Both the position numbers and the translations under genes were made by a program. Below are positions 56,349 through 64,000 of a DNA stretch of 64,000 nucleotides, piece after piece (position 1 is the stretch's first letter; each line of letters begins with the position of its first letter). Below the pieces are notes generated by a model. That model was not told the DNA's origin and did no database searches. It saw nothing but the letters and a program-made list of their open reading frames with translations. This stretch comes from Antrihabitans stalagmiti (GTDB taxonomy: Bacteria > Actinomycetota > Actinomycetes > Mycobacteriales > Mycobacteriaceae), in contig NZ_JAEMNV010000005.1 in NCBI RefSeq assembly GCF_016482825.1, forward strand, positions 32,921-96,920. Direction: 5' to 3'.

Positions 56349-56993
56349 TCAGTCGTCTGCAAACCACGAACGTGCGGACTCGGTCGCCGATTCGCGGCTG
56401 TCCCCGAGTCCGACGACGAGGTTCAGCAGCATGGGTTGGAGCACGTTGCGAACACCTGATTCGGGCGGTTTGAAATAACCCGCCAGTTCGAGGACCACGT
56501 AGCCGTGCAGCGCACTCCAGATCTGAGCCGCGATCGCCACCGGTCCGAGTGCGTCGAGTCGTCCGGCTTCGACGGCCCGGCGGGCGGCTTCGACGATGTA
56601 GTCGTAGGTGTAGCGCCCGGTCTGCAAGGTGTCGTCGGGACTTCCGCGGTAGCCGCCCAACGACGCGGACCCGAACATCACGACGTACAGGTCCGGGTTG
56701 GCGCGTGCGTTCGACAGGTAGGCAGAGAAGACCCCACCGAGGTCGGCGACGGGGTCGTCGGTCTGTGGGACCTGGTCGAATTCGACGGCGAGCCGCGCGA
56801 ATCCTTCGTCGACGACGGCCTTGATCAGGTCCGGCATGGACCCGAACTGGGAGTAGAGGGTCATCGTCGAGGTGCCTGCCGCTGCTGCAACTTTTCGGGT
56901 CGACAGGCCACTCGGGCCTTCGGAAGCGAGCAGGTGGGCGGCACTTTCGAGCAGGCGCACGTGCATGGGCGATTCGGTTCGGCGGGTGGCCAT
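56349..56993 (-). CDS. TetR regulator divergent from the monooxygenase-reductase operon
   Basis: This 214-residue TetR protein has a helix-turn-helix at about residues 29-52 (STRKVAAAAGTSTMTLYSQF) and a TetR_C_25-like ligand domain (IAAQIWSALHGYVVLELAGYF). It is divergent from the fused monooxygenase gene with 82 bases between. That gap contains a perfect inverted repeat at 57005-57021. It is the probable repressor of the operon. Confidence 0.88.
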   Translation of the reverse strand: MATRRTESPMHVRLLESAAHLLASEGPSGLSTRKVAAAAGTSTMTLYSQFGSMPDLIKAVVDEGFARLAVEFDQVPQTDDPVADLGGVFSAYLSNARANPDLYVVMFGSASLGGYRGSPDDTLQTGRYTYDYIVEAARRAVEAGRLDALGPVAIAAQIWSALHGYVVLELAGYFKPPESGVRNVLQPMLLNLVVGLGDSRESATESARSWFADD

Positions 56994-57004
56994 CGCAATG
57001 TTTC

Positions 57005-57021
57005 TAGCACGATAAGTGCTA
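57005..57021. promoter_or_regulatory. Putative operator of the divergent TetR
   Basis: TAGCAC-GATAA-GTGCTA, a perfect 6-bp inverted repeat with five-base centre, 12 bases from the TetR start and 55 bases from the fusion gene start. An adjacent AT-rich stretch (TATATCACTGTTATATC) also has partial symmetry and may carry the -10 element. Confidence 0.6.
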
Positions 57022-57075
57022 TATCACTGTTATATCGATGCAATAATGGTGGCAACTTCCTACGAAGGGGCTCCC

Positions 57076-59436
57076 ATGCCAGAGATCGTCGAGCGTGCCG
57101 ATGTTGTGATCGTCGGTTCACGCTGCGCGGGTACCGCAATGGCCGCACCACTCGCACGGGCCGGCCGCAGCGTCGTCGTGCTGGACAGGGCAGCATTCCC
57201 GTCCGACACCCTCTCGACACATGTGCTGTTCCCGATGGGAGTCAGCGAGGTCGCGAAAATCGGTGCCCTCGACCGGATTCTCGCTCTCCAACCGTCTCGC
57301 ATGACGCATCTGCAGATCGACTTGCTCGGAGCGGGACGCACCGAGAAATTCCGCGAGGTCGACGGAATCGACTACGGCATCAGCGTTCCGCGGGTCGACC
57401 AGGACGCAGCGCTGCTGGCCACAACCCGCGACGCCGGAGCAGACGTGCGGGAACAATGCGCCGTCACCCGGATCGTCCGCGACAACGGCCGCGCCATCGG
57501 CATCGAGTACACCGATCCCGCCGGAACCACGCGTCAGATCCGCGCCAACCTCGTCGTCGGAGCCGACGGCCGGCATTCGACCGTCGCTCACCAGGTCGGG
57601 GTCTGGGAGCCCTACCGCCGTTCCCGCAACGGCCGGGGCATGGTCTTCCGGTACCTGGACGATCCTGCGGCCGACACCACCTGGGCGTCGACGCTGTGGG
57701 AAGGCCGAACCGAGGACACCATCGCGTTCGCATTTCCGTGCACACCGAAGGGTCGGCTGCTCGTCCTCTTCATGGGCCCGCGAGCGGAGGTTGCCGAAGC
57801 CCGCGCCGACGGCGAAGCCTATTTCGCACGCAAGGTGTCGGAGTTCCCGATCCTCGCCGAACGGATCGCCGGCGCCCGGAATCAATCGAAAATCCGTGCA
57901 ACTGGCCAGACCCACGCGTACTTTCGCCGCTCGTCCGGTCCGGGCTGGGCGCTGATCGGCGATGCCGGTCACTTCAAGGACCCCGTGCTCGGCCAGGGCA
58001 TGCGCGACGCAATGTGGATGGGCCGACGACTGGCAGAACATGTCGTCGACGTACTCGACGACCCGAAGGCGCTCGACGACGCGACCCGCGCATGGGAACG
58101 CGCCCGAGACCTCGAATGTTTGCCGACCTATCACTACGGCAATCTCGAGACCCGCATCCCTGCTGTGCCGCCGGAGATCCTTGCCGCTGTGGTGAACGGC
58201 GTCGGCGGTACCGAGTTGTCCGACATCCACCAGCGTCTCGTGAAGCCGCAGGGCGTCTACACCGTCCCGCGCCTGGTACGGGCGATCTTCTCCGCCGTCC
58301 GCCAGCGCGGACCTAGCCCACGAATGCTGCTCGAGTTCGGCGAACTTGCCGCGACCGAACTTGCTATCCGTGCCGAGTTACGCGCCGCGCAGTCCTATCC
58401 CGGCCGCATGCCCGGCCTCGGAGCGGTGGTCGGTGAGCACAGCGACGACGAGCCGTGGAGTCGCCCGCCGCGCGAGACCGAACGACGAGCACACCGAAAC
58501 GGCCCGGTCGACGCCATCGTCACGCGGACCTCGGCCGCCGGACCCGACGTCGACATACTCGACCTTGCCCGCGTCGACGGCCAAAAATGGCCCGCATGGG
58601 AGCCCGGCGCGCACATCGATCTGCATCTTCCATCGGGCAGGGTCCGCCAGTACTCGCTGTGCAGTTCGGCTGAGGACGAGCTGATTCTTCGGATCGCCGT
58701 GCTGCTCGAACCGGAGGGCAAAGGCGGATCGGTGGAGATCCACGACCTAGCCGATGGATCTCCCGTGCGGGTCGGTGGCCCACGCAACAATTTCGCGATG
58801 CAGGACGCGGCGGAATACCTGTTCGTCGCGGGCGGGATCGGCATCACTCCGCTGCTGCCGATGATTGCGAGTGCGTCCGCCGCAGGCAGGTCGTGGCGGC
58901 TGCTCTACCGTGGCCGTGGCGTCGACCGGATGCCGTTCGGCGCCGAACTGGCCGAACGACACGGCGACCGCGTGACCTTGAGCAACGCCGAACGCGACCC
59001 CCGACCCGACATCGAGGGCATGATCGCTGAACTCCCGAGCGGCGCAGCCGTGTACTGCTGTGGGCCGAACGGACTGATGGATGCCGTCGTGGATCTGGCC
59101 TCGCACCGCGACGACATTTCCGCGCACATCGAGCGCTTCGTACCGACCGTCAAGAAATGCGGTGCCGACACTCCCTTCTCGGTCGCACTCGCAGCGTCGA
59201 AGACGACGGTGACCGTGCCGGTCGGGACGTCGATGCTCGACGCACTGCGCACGGTCGTCGCCGACCTGCCTGCCTCGTGCGAGAACGGACTCTGCGGCAG
59301 TTGTGAAGTTGCCGTGCTGCGCGGTCGACCGGACCATCGCGACGACATCATCGCGCCAAGCGAACGGTCGAGAACCGACATCACGTACCCGTGTGTGTCC
59401 CGCTCGTTGGATCCAGAACTGACAATCGATGCGTAA
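57076..59436 (+). CDS. Fusion: FAD-dependent monooxygenase + phthalate-dioxygenase-reductase-type module
   Basis: This single 786-residue protein has two complete parts. Residues 1 to about 430 are a PHBH/UbiH-type flavin monooxygenase: VVIVGSRCAGTAMAAPLARAG at the N-terminus, FPSDTLSTHVLFPMG, and the second FAD motif GDAGHFKDPVLGQGM near residue 295. After a linker rich in charged residues (about 440-480) comes a ferredoxin reductase: RQYSLCSSAED for flavin binding, GGIGITPLLPM for NAD binding, CCGPNGLM, and a C-terminal plant-type 2Fe-2S domain with C735, C740, C743 and C773. This order is that of phthalate dioxygenase reductases and the tail of P450RhF. ATG at 57076 has GAAGGGG upstream. 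The substrate is unknown. Confidence 0.88.
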   Translation: MPEIVERADVVIVGSRCAGTAMAAPLARAGRSVVVLDRAAFPSDTLSTHVLFPMGVSEVAKIGALDRILALQPSRMTHLQIDLLGAGRTEKFREVDGIDYGISVPRVDQDAALLATTRDAGADVREQCAVTRIVRDNGRAIGIEYTDPAGTTRQIRANLVVGADGRHSTVAHQVGVWEPYRRSRNGRGMVFRYLDDPAADTTWASTLWEGRTEDTIAFAFPCTPKGRLLVLFMGPRAEVAEARADGEAYFARKVSEFPILAERIAGARNQSKIRATGQTHAYFRRSSGPGWALIGDAGHFKDPVLGQGMRDAMWMGRRLAEHVVDVLDDPKALDDATRAWERARDLECLPTYHYGNLETRIPAVPPEILAAVVNGVGGTELSDIHQRLVKPQGVYTVPRLVRAIFSAVRQRGPSPRMLLEFGELAATELAIRAELRAAQSYPGRMPGLGAVVGEHSDDEPWSRPPRETERRAHRNGPVDAIVTRTSAAGPDVDILDLARVDGQKWPAWEPGAHIDLHLPSGRVRQYSLCSSAEDELILRIAVLLEPEGKGGSVEIHDLADGSPVRVGGPRNNFAMQDAAEYLFVAGGIGITPLLPMIASASAAGRSWRLLYRGRGVDRMPFGAELAERHGDRVTLSNAERDPRPDIEGMIAELPSGAAVYCCGPNGLMDAVVDLASHRDDISAHIERFVPTVKKCGADTPFSVALAASKTTVTVPVGTSMLDALRTVVADLPASCENGLCGSCEVAVLRGRPDHRDDIIAPSERSRTDITYPCVSRSLDPELTIDA

Positions 59437-59446
59437 GGAACGACGG

Positions 59447-60406
59447 ATGCCTCGCACCATCACGGTCGCCGCAGTCCAGCCTGCACTGCAGGTGGCCGAT
59501 GTGGACAACAACCTCGCGCGACTCGACGAGCTGATCAGGGACGCCCATCGAACGCACAATCCGGACGTCATCATCGTGCCGGAAGCCGCGTCGTCGCCGA
59601 ACGTCCACCATCCGGCTATGCGCACCGTTGCCCGCCCCGAACGCGGTGCGCCCTACGAACTGCTGACCGGTCTCGCCCGCGAACTCGGGATCGTCGTCGG
59701 CGGTGGCTATCTCGCCGAACGAGACGGCGATGCTTACGGTCACTACGTGCTTGCCGAACCCGACGGCACCGTGAACTCGCACGACAAAGACATCCCGACG
59801 ATGTGGGAACAGAACTTCTACGTCGGCGGCAACGACGACGGTGTCGTCGACAGTCCAACGCTCGGTTCGGTCGGGTTGGCGTGTGGCTGGGAGTGGGCCA
59901 GATACGGGACGGCAGCGCGACTGCGCGGGAGGGTCGACGTGGTACTCGGCGGCATGTGTTGGCCGACGACACCGCAGAATTGGGTCGGTCCGTTCGGCTG
60001 GTGGGGCAACCGCGAACACCTGCAACAGATCGAACTGGCCCGACCACTGCCCGGTCAGGTCGCTCGACTCGTCGGGGCACCCGTCGTACATGCCAGCCAC
60101 GTCGGACCGGTCACCATGTACCTGCCGGGCCTACCGAAGGTGCCGTACCGAACCACCATGCTCGGCGAGACGCAGATCGCCGAACGTGACGGCACGATCC
60201 TCGCTCGACTGTCCGAACGCGACGGCGAGGGGCACATCGCCGCGACGATCGAGTTGGCACCGCCGGAGCCGATCGACGAGATCCAGGATCGTTACTGGAT
60301 TCCCGATATGACCGCGTCCGTGCGCGCCACCTGGGATGTCGCGAACCTGCACGGCAAGGTGAACTACCGCATGCGCAAGCTCGTCGGGACGCACATCAGC
60401 CGTTAG
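59447..60406 (+). CDS. Carbon-nitrogen hydrolase (nitrilase superfamily)
   Basis: The catalytic triad in this 319-residue protein is visible as E46 (IIVPEAASS), K114 (SHDKDIPTMW) and C146 (VGLACGWEW). The protein could hydrolyse an amide or nitrile; the CGWEWARYGTA surroundings do not match well-known nitrilases or amidases. ATG at 59447 has AAGGA upstream; an earlier ATG at 59429 would overlap the fusion gene's end. It starts 10 bases after that gene and shares its operon. It ends convergently with the next gene, overlapping by four bases. Confidence 0.85.
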   Translation: MPRTITVAAVQPALQVADVDNNLARLDELIRDAHRTHNPDVIIVPEAASSPNVHHPAMRTVARPERGAPYELLTGLARELGIVVGGGYLAERDGDAYGHYVLAEPDGTVNSHDKDIPTMWEQNFYVGGNDDGVVDSPTLGSVGLACGWEWARYGTAARLRGRVDVVLGGMCWPTTPQNWVGPFGWWGNREHLQQIELARPLPGQVARLVGAPVVHASHVGPVTMYLPGLPKVPYRTTMLGETQIAERDGTILARLSERDGEGHIAATIELAPPEPIDEIQDRYWIPDMTASVRATWDVANLHGKVNYRMRKLVGTHISR

Positions 60407-61074
60407 GCAGCAAGCTGCCTGATGCTGTCCGCGATCGACGTCGACCCTCCGGTCAACATCAGCGTCATGCCGATGGTGGCGGGTGCGTCGAGCAGTTCGG
60501 CAACTACCGCAGCGACATCGGCACGAGTCACCTCGCCCTTGTCGAGTGGTGGTCGCGAGAGCGTCACGAGGCCGGTGGGTGCATCGTCGGTCAGCAGACC
60601 CGGACGCAGGATCGTCGTGTCCAACTGTTCCCGCGGCCTGACGTCGTCCTCGGCAGCCGTCTTCGCGGTGATGTAGGCCGTCCAGGTCTCGTCGGCGCCT
60701 TCGGGAACGGGTTCACCGGCACCGAAGCTGCTGATCTGCACATACCGCCGGACCCCGGCAAGTTCGGCCGCATCGGCGAGCAACACGGCGGCACCGCGGT
60801 CCACCGAATCCTTGCGGGCCGCACCACTTCCCGGACCCGCCCCGGCGGCGAAGACAACAGCGGTTGCATCCGCGAGGGCCTCGGCAAGCTGTGCCGCTGT
60901 CGCCGATTCCAGATCGAGCACCACCGGCGTCGCACCCCATGCGGCAACTTCGTCCGCGTGCTCCTGCTTGCGAATCAGCGCGACGGCGTGATCGCCGCGC
61001 GCAGCAAGTATTTCGATGAGGTGATGGGCGATCTTTCCATGACCACCTGCAATAACGACGCGCTGGACCGGCAC
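60403..61074 (-). CDS. NAD(P)-binding protein, SDR-like (atypical)
   Basis: This 223-residue Rossmann protein has VVIAGGHGKIAHHL at the N-terminus (G-x-G-x2-G variant), a middle YVQISSFGAGEP, and LDTTILRPGLLTDD. It fits the NAD(P)H-binding atypical SDR group (SDR_a5, YwnB-like) often annotated as flavin reductase or epimerase-like. The GTG at 61074 has GAGG five bases upstream; the frame stays open to an ATG at 61104. It is divergent from the arsC-like gene, 32 bases apart. Confidence 0.83.
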   Translation of the reverse strand: MPVQRVVIAGGHGKIAHHLIEILAARGDHAVALIRKQEHADEVAAWGATPVVLDLESATAAQLAEALADATAVVFAAGAGPGSGAARKDSVDRGAAVLLADAAELAGVRRYVQISSFGAGEPVPEGADETWTAYITAKTAAEDDVRPREQLDTTILRPGLLTDDAPTGLVTLSRPPLDKGEVTRADVAAVVAELLDAPATIGMTLMLTGGSTSIADSIRQLAA

Positions 61075-61106
61075 TCGAACCTCTTCCACAATGCACAATG
61101 TCAACC

Positions 61107-61454
61107 ATGGCGACGACTGCGATCATCTATCACAATCCCCGATGCTCTACCTCTCGCACCGTACTGCGAATTCTGGAACAGGCGGGCGTCGAGACGGAAG
61201 TTGTGAAGTATCTCGACACGCCGCCCACCCGCGACGGCCTTCGCAAACTGCTCGACGACGCTGGACTGCGGCCCTCGCAAGCGATCAGGAAGCGCGAGGC
61301 CATCTATTCCGAACTCGGGCTCGCCGACGCCGACGACACGGCACTCATCGACGCGATGGTCACCCATCCGATTCTCATCGAACGTCCGATTGTGGTGACG
61401 GCCAAGGGAACTCGGCTGGCACGGCCGGCCGAGACCGTGCGCGAGATTCTGTAG
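61107..61454 (+). CDS. ArsC-like arsenate reductase (glutaredoxin type)
   Basis: This 115-residue thioredoxin-fold protein of the ArsC/Spx group has a catalytic cysteine in YHNPRCSTSR near residue 13. KYLDTPPTRDGLRKLL and the HPILIERPIVVT segment contain the oxyanion-binding arginine region. It probably reduces arsenate using glutathione-independent thiols of actinobacteria; no other ars gene is adjacent. The ATG at 61107 or one at 61098 can be the start. Its stop abuts the arcA stop with no base between. Confidence 0.85.
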   Translation: MATTAIIYHNPRCSTSRTVLRILEQAGVETEVVKYLDTPPTRDGLRKLLDDAGLRPSQAIRKREAIYSELGLADADDTALIDAMVTHPILIERPIVVTAKGTRLARPAETVREIL

Positions 61455-62669
61455 TCAGACCAGGTCCCTCGCAATGGGGCACGACATACACCGCGGACCA
61501 CCGCGGCCCGAGCCGAGTTCGGAGCCGGAGATTCGCAGCACCTCGATACCCGATGCCTCCAGCCTTCTGTTGGTTTCGACGTTGCGTTCGTAAGCGACGA
61601 CAACGCCGGGTTCTATTGCGAGCGTGTTGTTTCCGTCGTCCCACTGCTCGCGTTCGGCGGTCACACGATCGAGGCCGGTATCGATCACGCGCAGCTTCCC
61701 GATGCCCATCGCAGCCGCCGCGGCCTCGAGAAAGGGGGTCGGGCCGGTGATCTGAACGTCGGGATCTGCGCGCTCGATCACGAACGCCGACAACGACTCT
61801 CGGATAGCGGGATACATCACGACGGCGTCGACGTCGACCATCGTGCACACGGTGTCCAGATGCATCGTCGCCCGGGTCTGTTCGATCGGCACGACCAGTA
61901 CCGTATGCGCGAGATCATCGTCGAAAAGACTGCGCGCCAACGCTTCTGCACCCGCCGGCGTGGTCCGCTCCCCTACCCCGACCGCGACGACCCCAGGCGC
62001 GAGCAACAGTACGTCCCCACCTTCGACCGGTGCGGTGTGCGATTCGTAGGCACGCCGGACGCCGAGAAACCTGGGATGGAACGCGTAGATCAGATCGGTC
62101 AACGATGCCTCCCGAACCCGTGCGCGCAACGCGAGTGCCGTGATGGCGACCCTGGCACCGATCCAGAACGACGAATCACGTGTGAACAGCAGATTCGGTA
62201 GCGGGTCGATCACGAAGTCGACGCCGTTGTGCATCCGCCGGACCAGCGACTGCGCACTCGGTCCGATCGGCAGTTCGTCGAAGGTCATACCCGCGGTGAG
62301 CACGGTCGCAAGGTCTGCGGGCGCGATGCCACGCAGGTACACGGCAAGCTCCGTCGCGAGCGGTCGGCCAAGCCGACGAACGTCGACGGCTGCCGAGATG
62401 CCTTGCATCCGTGCAGCTCCACTACCTGCAAGCGTTTCGGTGAGGATGTCGGACAGCAGCAAGACCTCGACCCCGCGCTCGCGAAGCACAGCTGCGAAAG
62501 CGTCGTGTTCGGCTTGTGCCCGCTCCACCCAAGGCAACCCGTCGAAGAGCAGTTGGTCGTTGTTTCGCGGGGTCAGCCGCTGGAGTTCGGCACCTGGTCG
62601 ATGCAACAACACCGCCCGCAATCGGCCGACCTCGGAGTCGGCTCCGAGCGCGAGATCATCCGCGTTCAT
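61455..62669 (-). CDS. arcA: Arginine deiminase
   Basis: This 404-residue guanidino-modifying enzyme converts arginine to citrulline and ammonia. It has [18 protein letters not shown] at the N-terminus, the substrate-binding [13 protein letters not shown] near residue 160, [10 protein letters not shown] (catalytic His region) near 270, and the C-terminal catalytic cysteine in [10 protein letters not shown] near residue 395. ATG at 62669 is chosen over a GTG two codons earlier. It is the counterpart of Rv1001. No arcB, arcC or arcD is visible, so energy production by the full pathway cannot be inferred. Confidence 0.95.
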   Translation of the reverse strand: MNADDLALGADSEVGRLRAVLLHRPGAELQRLTPRNNDQLLFDGLPWVERAQAEHDAFAAVLRERGVEVLLLSDILTETLAGSGAARMQGISAAVDVRRLGRPLATELAVYLRGIAPADLATVLTAGMTFDELPIGPSAQSLVRRMHNGVDFVIDPLPNLLFTRDSSFWIGARVAITALALRARVREASLTDLIYAFHPRFLGVRRAYESHTAPVEGGDVLLLAPGVVAVGVGERTTPAGAEALARSLFDDDLAHTVLVVPIEQTRATMHLDTVCTMVDVDAVVMYPAIRESLSAFVIERADPDVQITGPTPFLEAAAAAMGIGKLRVIDTGLDRVTAEREQWDDGNNTLAIEPGVVVAYERNVETNRRLEASGIEVLRISGSELGSGRGGPRCMSCPIARDLV

Positions 62670-62734
62670 GTCCACACGTTATGTGTACAACGACCGCTCG
62701 TCATATTCGAGACTGCCAAGTCGACACCGGCCGA

Positions 62735-62752
62735 CCTCGAGTAATGTCGAGG
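62735..62752 (+). promoter_or_regulatory. SoxR box overlapping the soxR start region
   Basis: CCTCGA-GTAATG-TCGAGG, 18 bases with perfect 6-bp arms. It closely resembles the E. coli SoxR operator CCTCAAGTTAACTTGAGG in length and arms. It ends one base before the soxR ATG at 62754 and includes the TAATGT that could be the -10 element, so binding would directly affect soxR transcription. Confidence 0.75.
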
Positions 62753-62753
62753 A

Positions 62754-63218
62754 ATGGACATGCCCGACTGGAAAGCGAAGGAGCTGACACCCGGCCAGCT
62801 GTCCGACCGTAGCGGCGTCGCGGTGTCTGCTCTGCACTTCTACGAACGCGAAGGTCTGATCTCGAGCAGACGCACCAGCGGCAATCAGCGTCGATACCAT
62901 CGCGAGACGCTGCGCCGCGTCGCTTTCATTCGGATCTCGCAGCGAGTTGGTATCCCGCTCAGCGAGATTCGGGACGCGCTCGAGAACCTACCCGAGGGCC
63001 GGACCCCCAATAGGCGCGATTGGGCCAAGCTCTCGACCGCGTGGCGCGCGAATCTCGATCACCGCATCACTCAACTGTCGCGGCTTCGCGACAACCTGGA
63101 CGGCTGCATCGGCTGCGGGTGTCTGTCGCTCGGCAGTTGCTCGTTGGTGAATGCGCACGACCGCCTCGGTGAGAGCGGTCCGGGCGCACGAGTACTCGAC
63201 GTCGATCTGAACAGCTGA
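62754..63218 (+). CDS. soxR: Redox-sensing MerR-family regulator SoxR
   Basis: This 154-residue protein has a MerR-type winged helix ([20 protein letters not shown]) and the C-terminal iron-sulfur site [12 protein letters not shown] (C-x2-C-x-C-x5-C), which holds the redox-active 2Fe-2S cluster. In actinomycetes SoxR responds to redox-active compounds. An 18-base SoxR-type box overlaps its own start region, suggesting autoregulation. It is divergent from arcA and convergent with the SDR gene. Confidence 0.95.
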   Translation: MDMPDWKAKELTPGQLSDRSGVAVSALHFYEREGLISSRRTSGNQRRYHRETLRRVAFIRISQRVGIPLSEIRDALENLPEGRTPNRRDWAKLSTAWRANLDHRITQLSRLRDNLDGCIGCGCLSLGSCSLVNAHDRLGESGPGARVLDVDLNS

Positions 63219-63234
63219 TCCCGCGCGACCGAAC

Positions 63235-64000
63235 TCAGGCCGGCGGCAGGAACGTGCTGAATCGATCGTTGGCCGCCTGCATCGCCTTCTCGTACGGGTA
63301 GGCGAACTTTCGTGCCCACCAGTAGCCGAAGCGGATGTCGAACGAGGTGTAGACCATAAACCGGTTCTTTTTGATGCCTTCGATGATCGCGTCGGCAGCG
63401 CGTTCGGGTGTGATGGCCCGCTTCTCGAAGGCGTGAATGTAGCGCTGAATCCTCGGATCGGATCGGTCGACTCCCGCGATCTCCACCGATTCGACGAGCG
63501 GAGTCTTGACGCCGCCGGGCACAACGAGATGGACGGCGATCTTGTGCCTCTTCAGGTCGTAGCGCAGCACCTCCGAGACACCCCGCAAGCCGAACTTGCT
63601 GGCGCTGTATGCCGCGTGCCACGGCAACGCGAGCAGACCCGCTGCGGAGGAGACGTTGACGAGATGGCCACCTCGACCCGCCGCGATCATCGGTGGCACG
63701 AAGTTTTCGATGACGTGAATGGGGCCCATCAGGTTCACGTCGATCAATGATTTCCAGTGCCGATGTTCGAGATTCTCGACCGTCCCCCAAGCCGAGATTC
63801 CCGCGACGTTCATCACGATGTCCATGCTGCCGAACTGGTCGTCGACCTCGGCGGCGAAGGCCGAAACGGCATCGAAATCGGAGATGTCGAGTGCCTTCGT
63901 GAAACGGACCGTCCCGCCCTTGCCCGTCACCAGCTCGACAGTCTCCTTCAACCCGTCCTCGTTGATGTCGGTGAGGAAGAGCTCGGCACCTTCGGCGGCT
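63235..64000 (-). CDS. SDR family oxidoreductase (5' end outside window)
   Basis: The frame is open to the right edge, so about 250 residues of the C-terminal part are present. The SDR core shows VMNVAGISAWG (an NNAG variant), SSAAGLLALPWHAAYSASKFG with the catalytic Tyr and Lys (YSASK), and VPGGVKTPLV. The C-terminal extension (FDIRFGYWWARKFAYPYEKAM) fits the long-chain or steroid-type SDRs of mycolata. The N-terminal glycine motif lies outside. The substrate is unknown. Confidence 0.85.
   Translation of the reverse strand, partial: AAEGAELFLTDINEDGLKETVELVTGKGGTVRFTKALDISDFDAVSAFAAEVDDQFGSMDIVMNVAGISAWGTVENLEHRHWKSLIDVNLMGPIHVIENFVPPMIAAGRGGHLVNVSSAAGLLALPWHAAYSASKFGLRGVSEVLRYDLKRHKIAVHLVVPGGVKTPLVESVEIAGVDRSDPRIQRYIHAFEKRAITPERAADAIIEGIKKNRFMVYTSFDIRFGYWWARKFAYPYEKAMQAANDRFSTFLPPA

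Noticed and set aside
57016..57075. Upstream in-frame start codons for the monooxygenase fusion (57016 and 57046)
   Set aside because: They lie in the operator/promoter region, and the ATG at 57076 has a purine-rich ribosome site directly before the FAD motif.

Overview
The window looks like chromosomal DNA of a GC-rich, mycolic-acid actinomycete, most likely Rhodococcus or a close Nocardiaceae relative. The evidence is the frequent GTG and TTG starts, an RpfB with DUF348-G5-Rpf architecture, a complete ergothioneine (egt) locus and a protein O-mannosyltransferase. A backbone of housekeeping genes also matches the Mycobacterium tuberculosis Rv1001-Rv1021 region: arcA, pmt, rsmI, metG, tatD, rpfB, ksgA, ispE, pth, rplY, prs, glmU, mfd, mazG. 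I see no prophage, insertion sequence, CRISPR array or rRNA.

Layout. 1-2136: end of an unidentified locus (a DUF4832-like fragment and a HemL-like aminotransferase). 2194-9488: lhgO, mazG, mfd and two TetR regulators, all on the minus strand. 9780-12419: tRNA-Gln(TTG), glmU, prs. 12497-20464: an insert with a DUF2461 gene, a divergent TetR/SDR pair and the egtABCD operon with a divergent EgtE candidate. 20722-23729: rplY, pth, prfC. 23801-25361: a tightly packed PdxH-like/VOC/NTF2-like trio. 25401-35289: the most unusual block. It holds three DUF445 membrane-protein paralogues, two of them translationally packed with an Abi-alpha (DUF4393) protein in mirror-image orientation, plus two tandem-domain universal stress proteins, two paralogous small membrane proteins and a signal peptidase I. 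35410-38466: a UbiA prenyltransferase, a membrane-anchored glutamate-synthase-like flavoprotein and a small CxxCxxC protein. 38567-41271: an ABC-F ATPase and ispE. 41355-47526: a DrrAB-type exporter with a divergent WYL regulator, then a copper operon (CopZ, secreted His-rich protein, CopA) behind a CsoR-like box; this separates ispE from ksgA-rpfB. 47534-55858: ksgA, rpfB, tatD, metG, a DUF2786 gene, rsmI, pmt. 55871-64000: regulators, a very unusual fusion of a flavin monooxygenase to a phthalate-dioxygenase-reductase-type electron chain, a nitrilase-family hydrolase, an NAD(P)-binding protein, an ArsC-like protein, arcA, soxR with a near-canonical SoxR box, and the end of an SDR gene.

How the parts fit. 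The backbone serves cell-wall precursor, PRPP, isoprenoid and translation needs. The inserts add low-molecular-weight thiol synthesis, drug and copper efflux, redox sensing and a putative envelope stress or defence module. Five copies of a dispersed palindrome of about 46 bp sit just after stop codons, mostly where conserved blocks meet inserts. The main candidates for undescribed biology are the mirrored DUF445/Abi-alpha/USP locus and the monooxygenase-reductase fusion operon.
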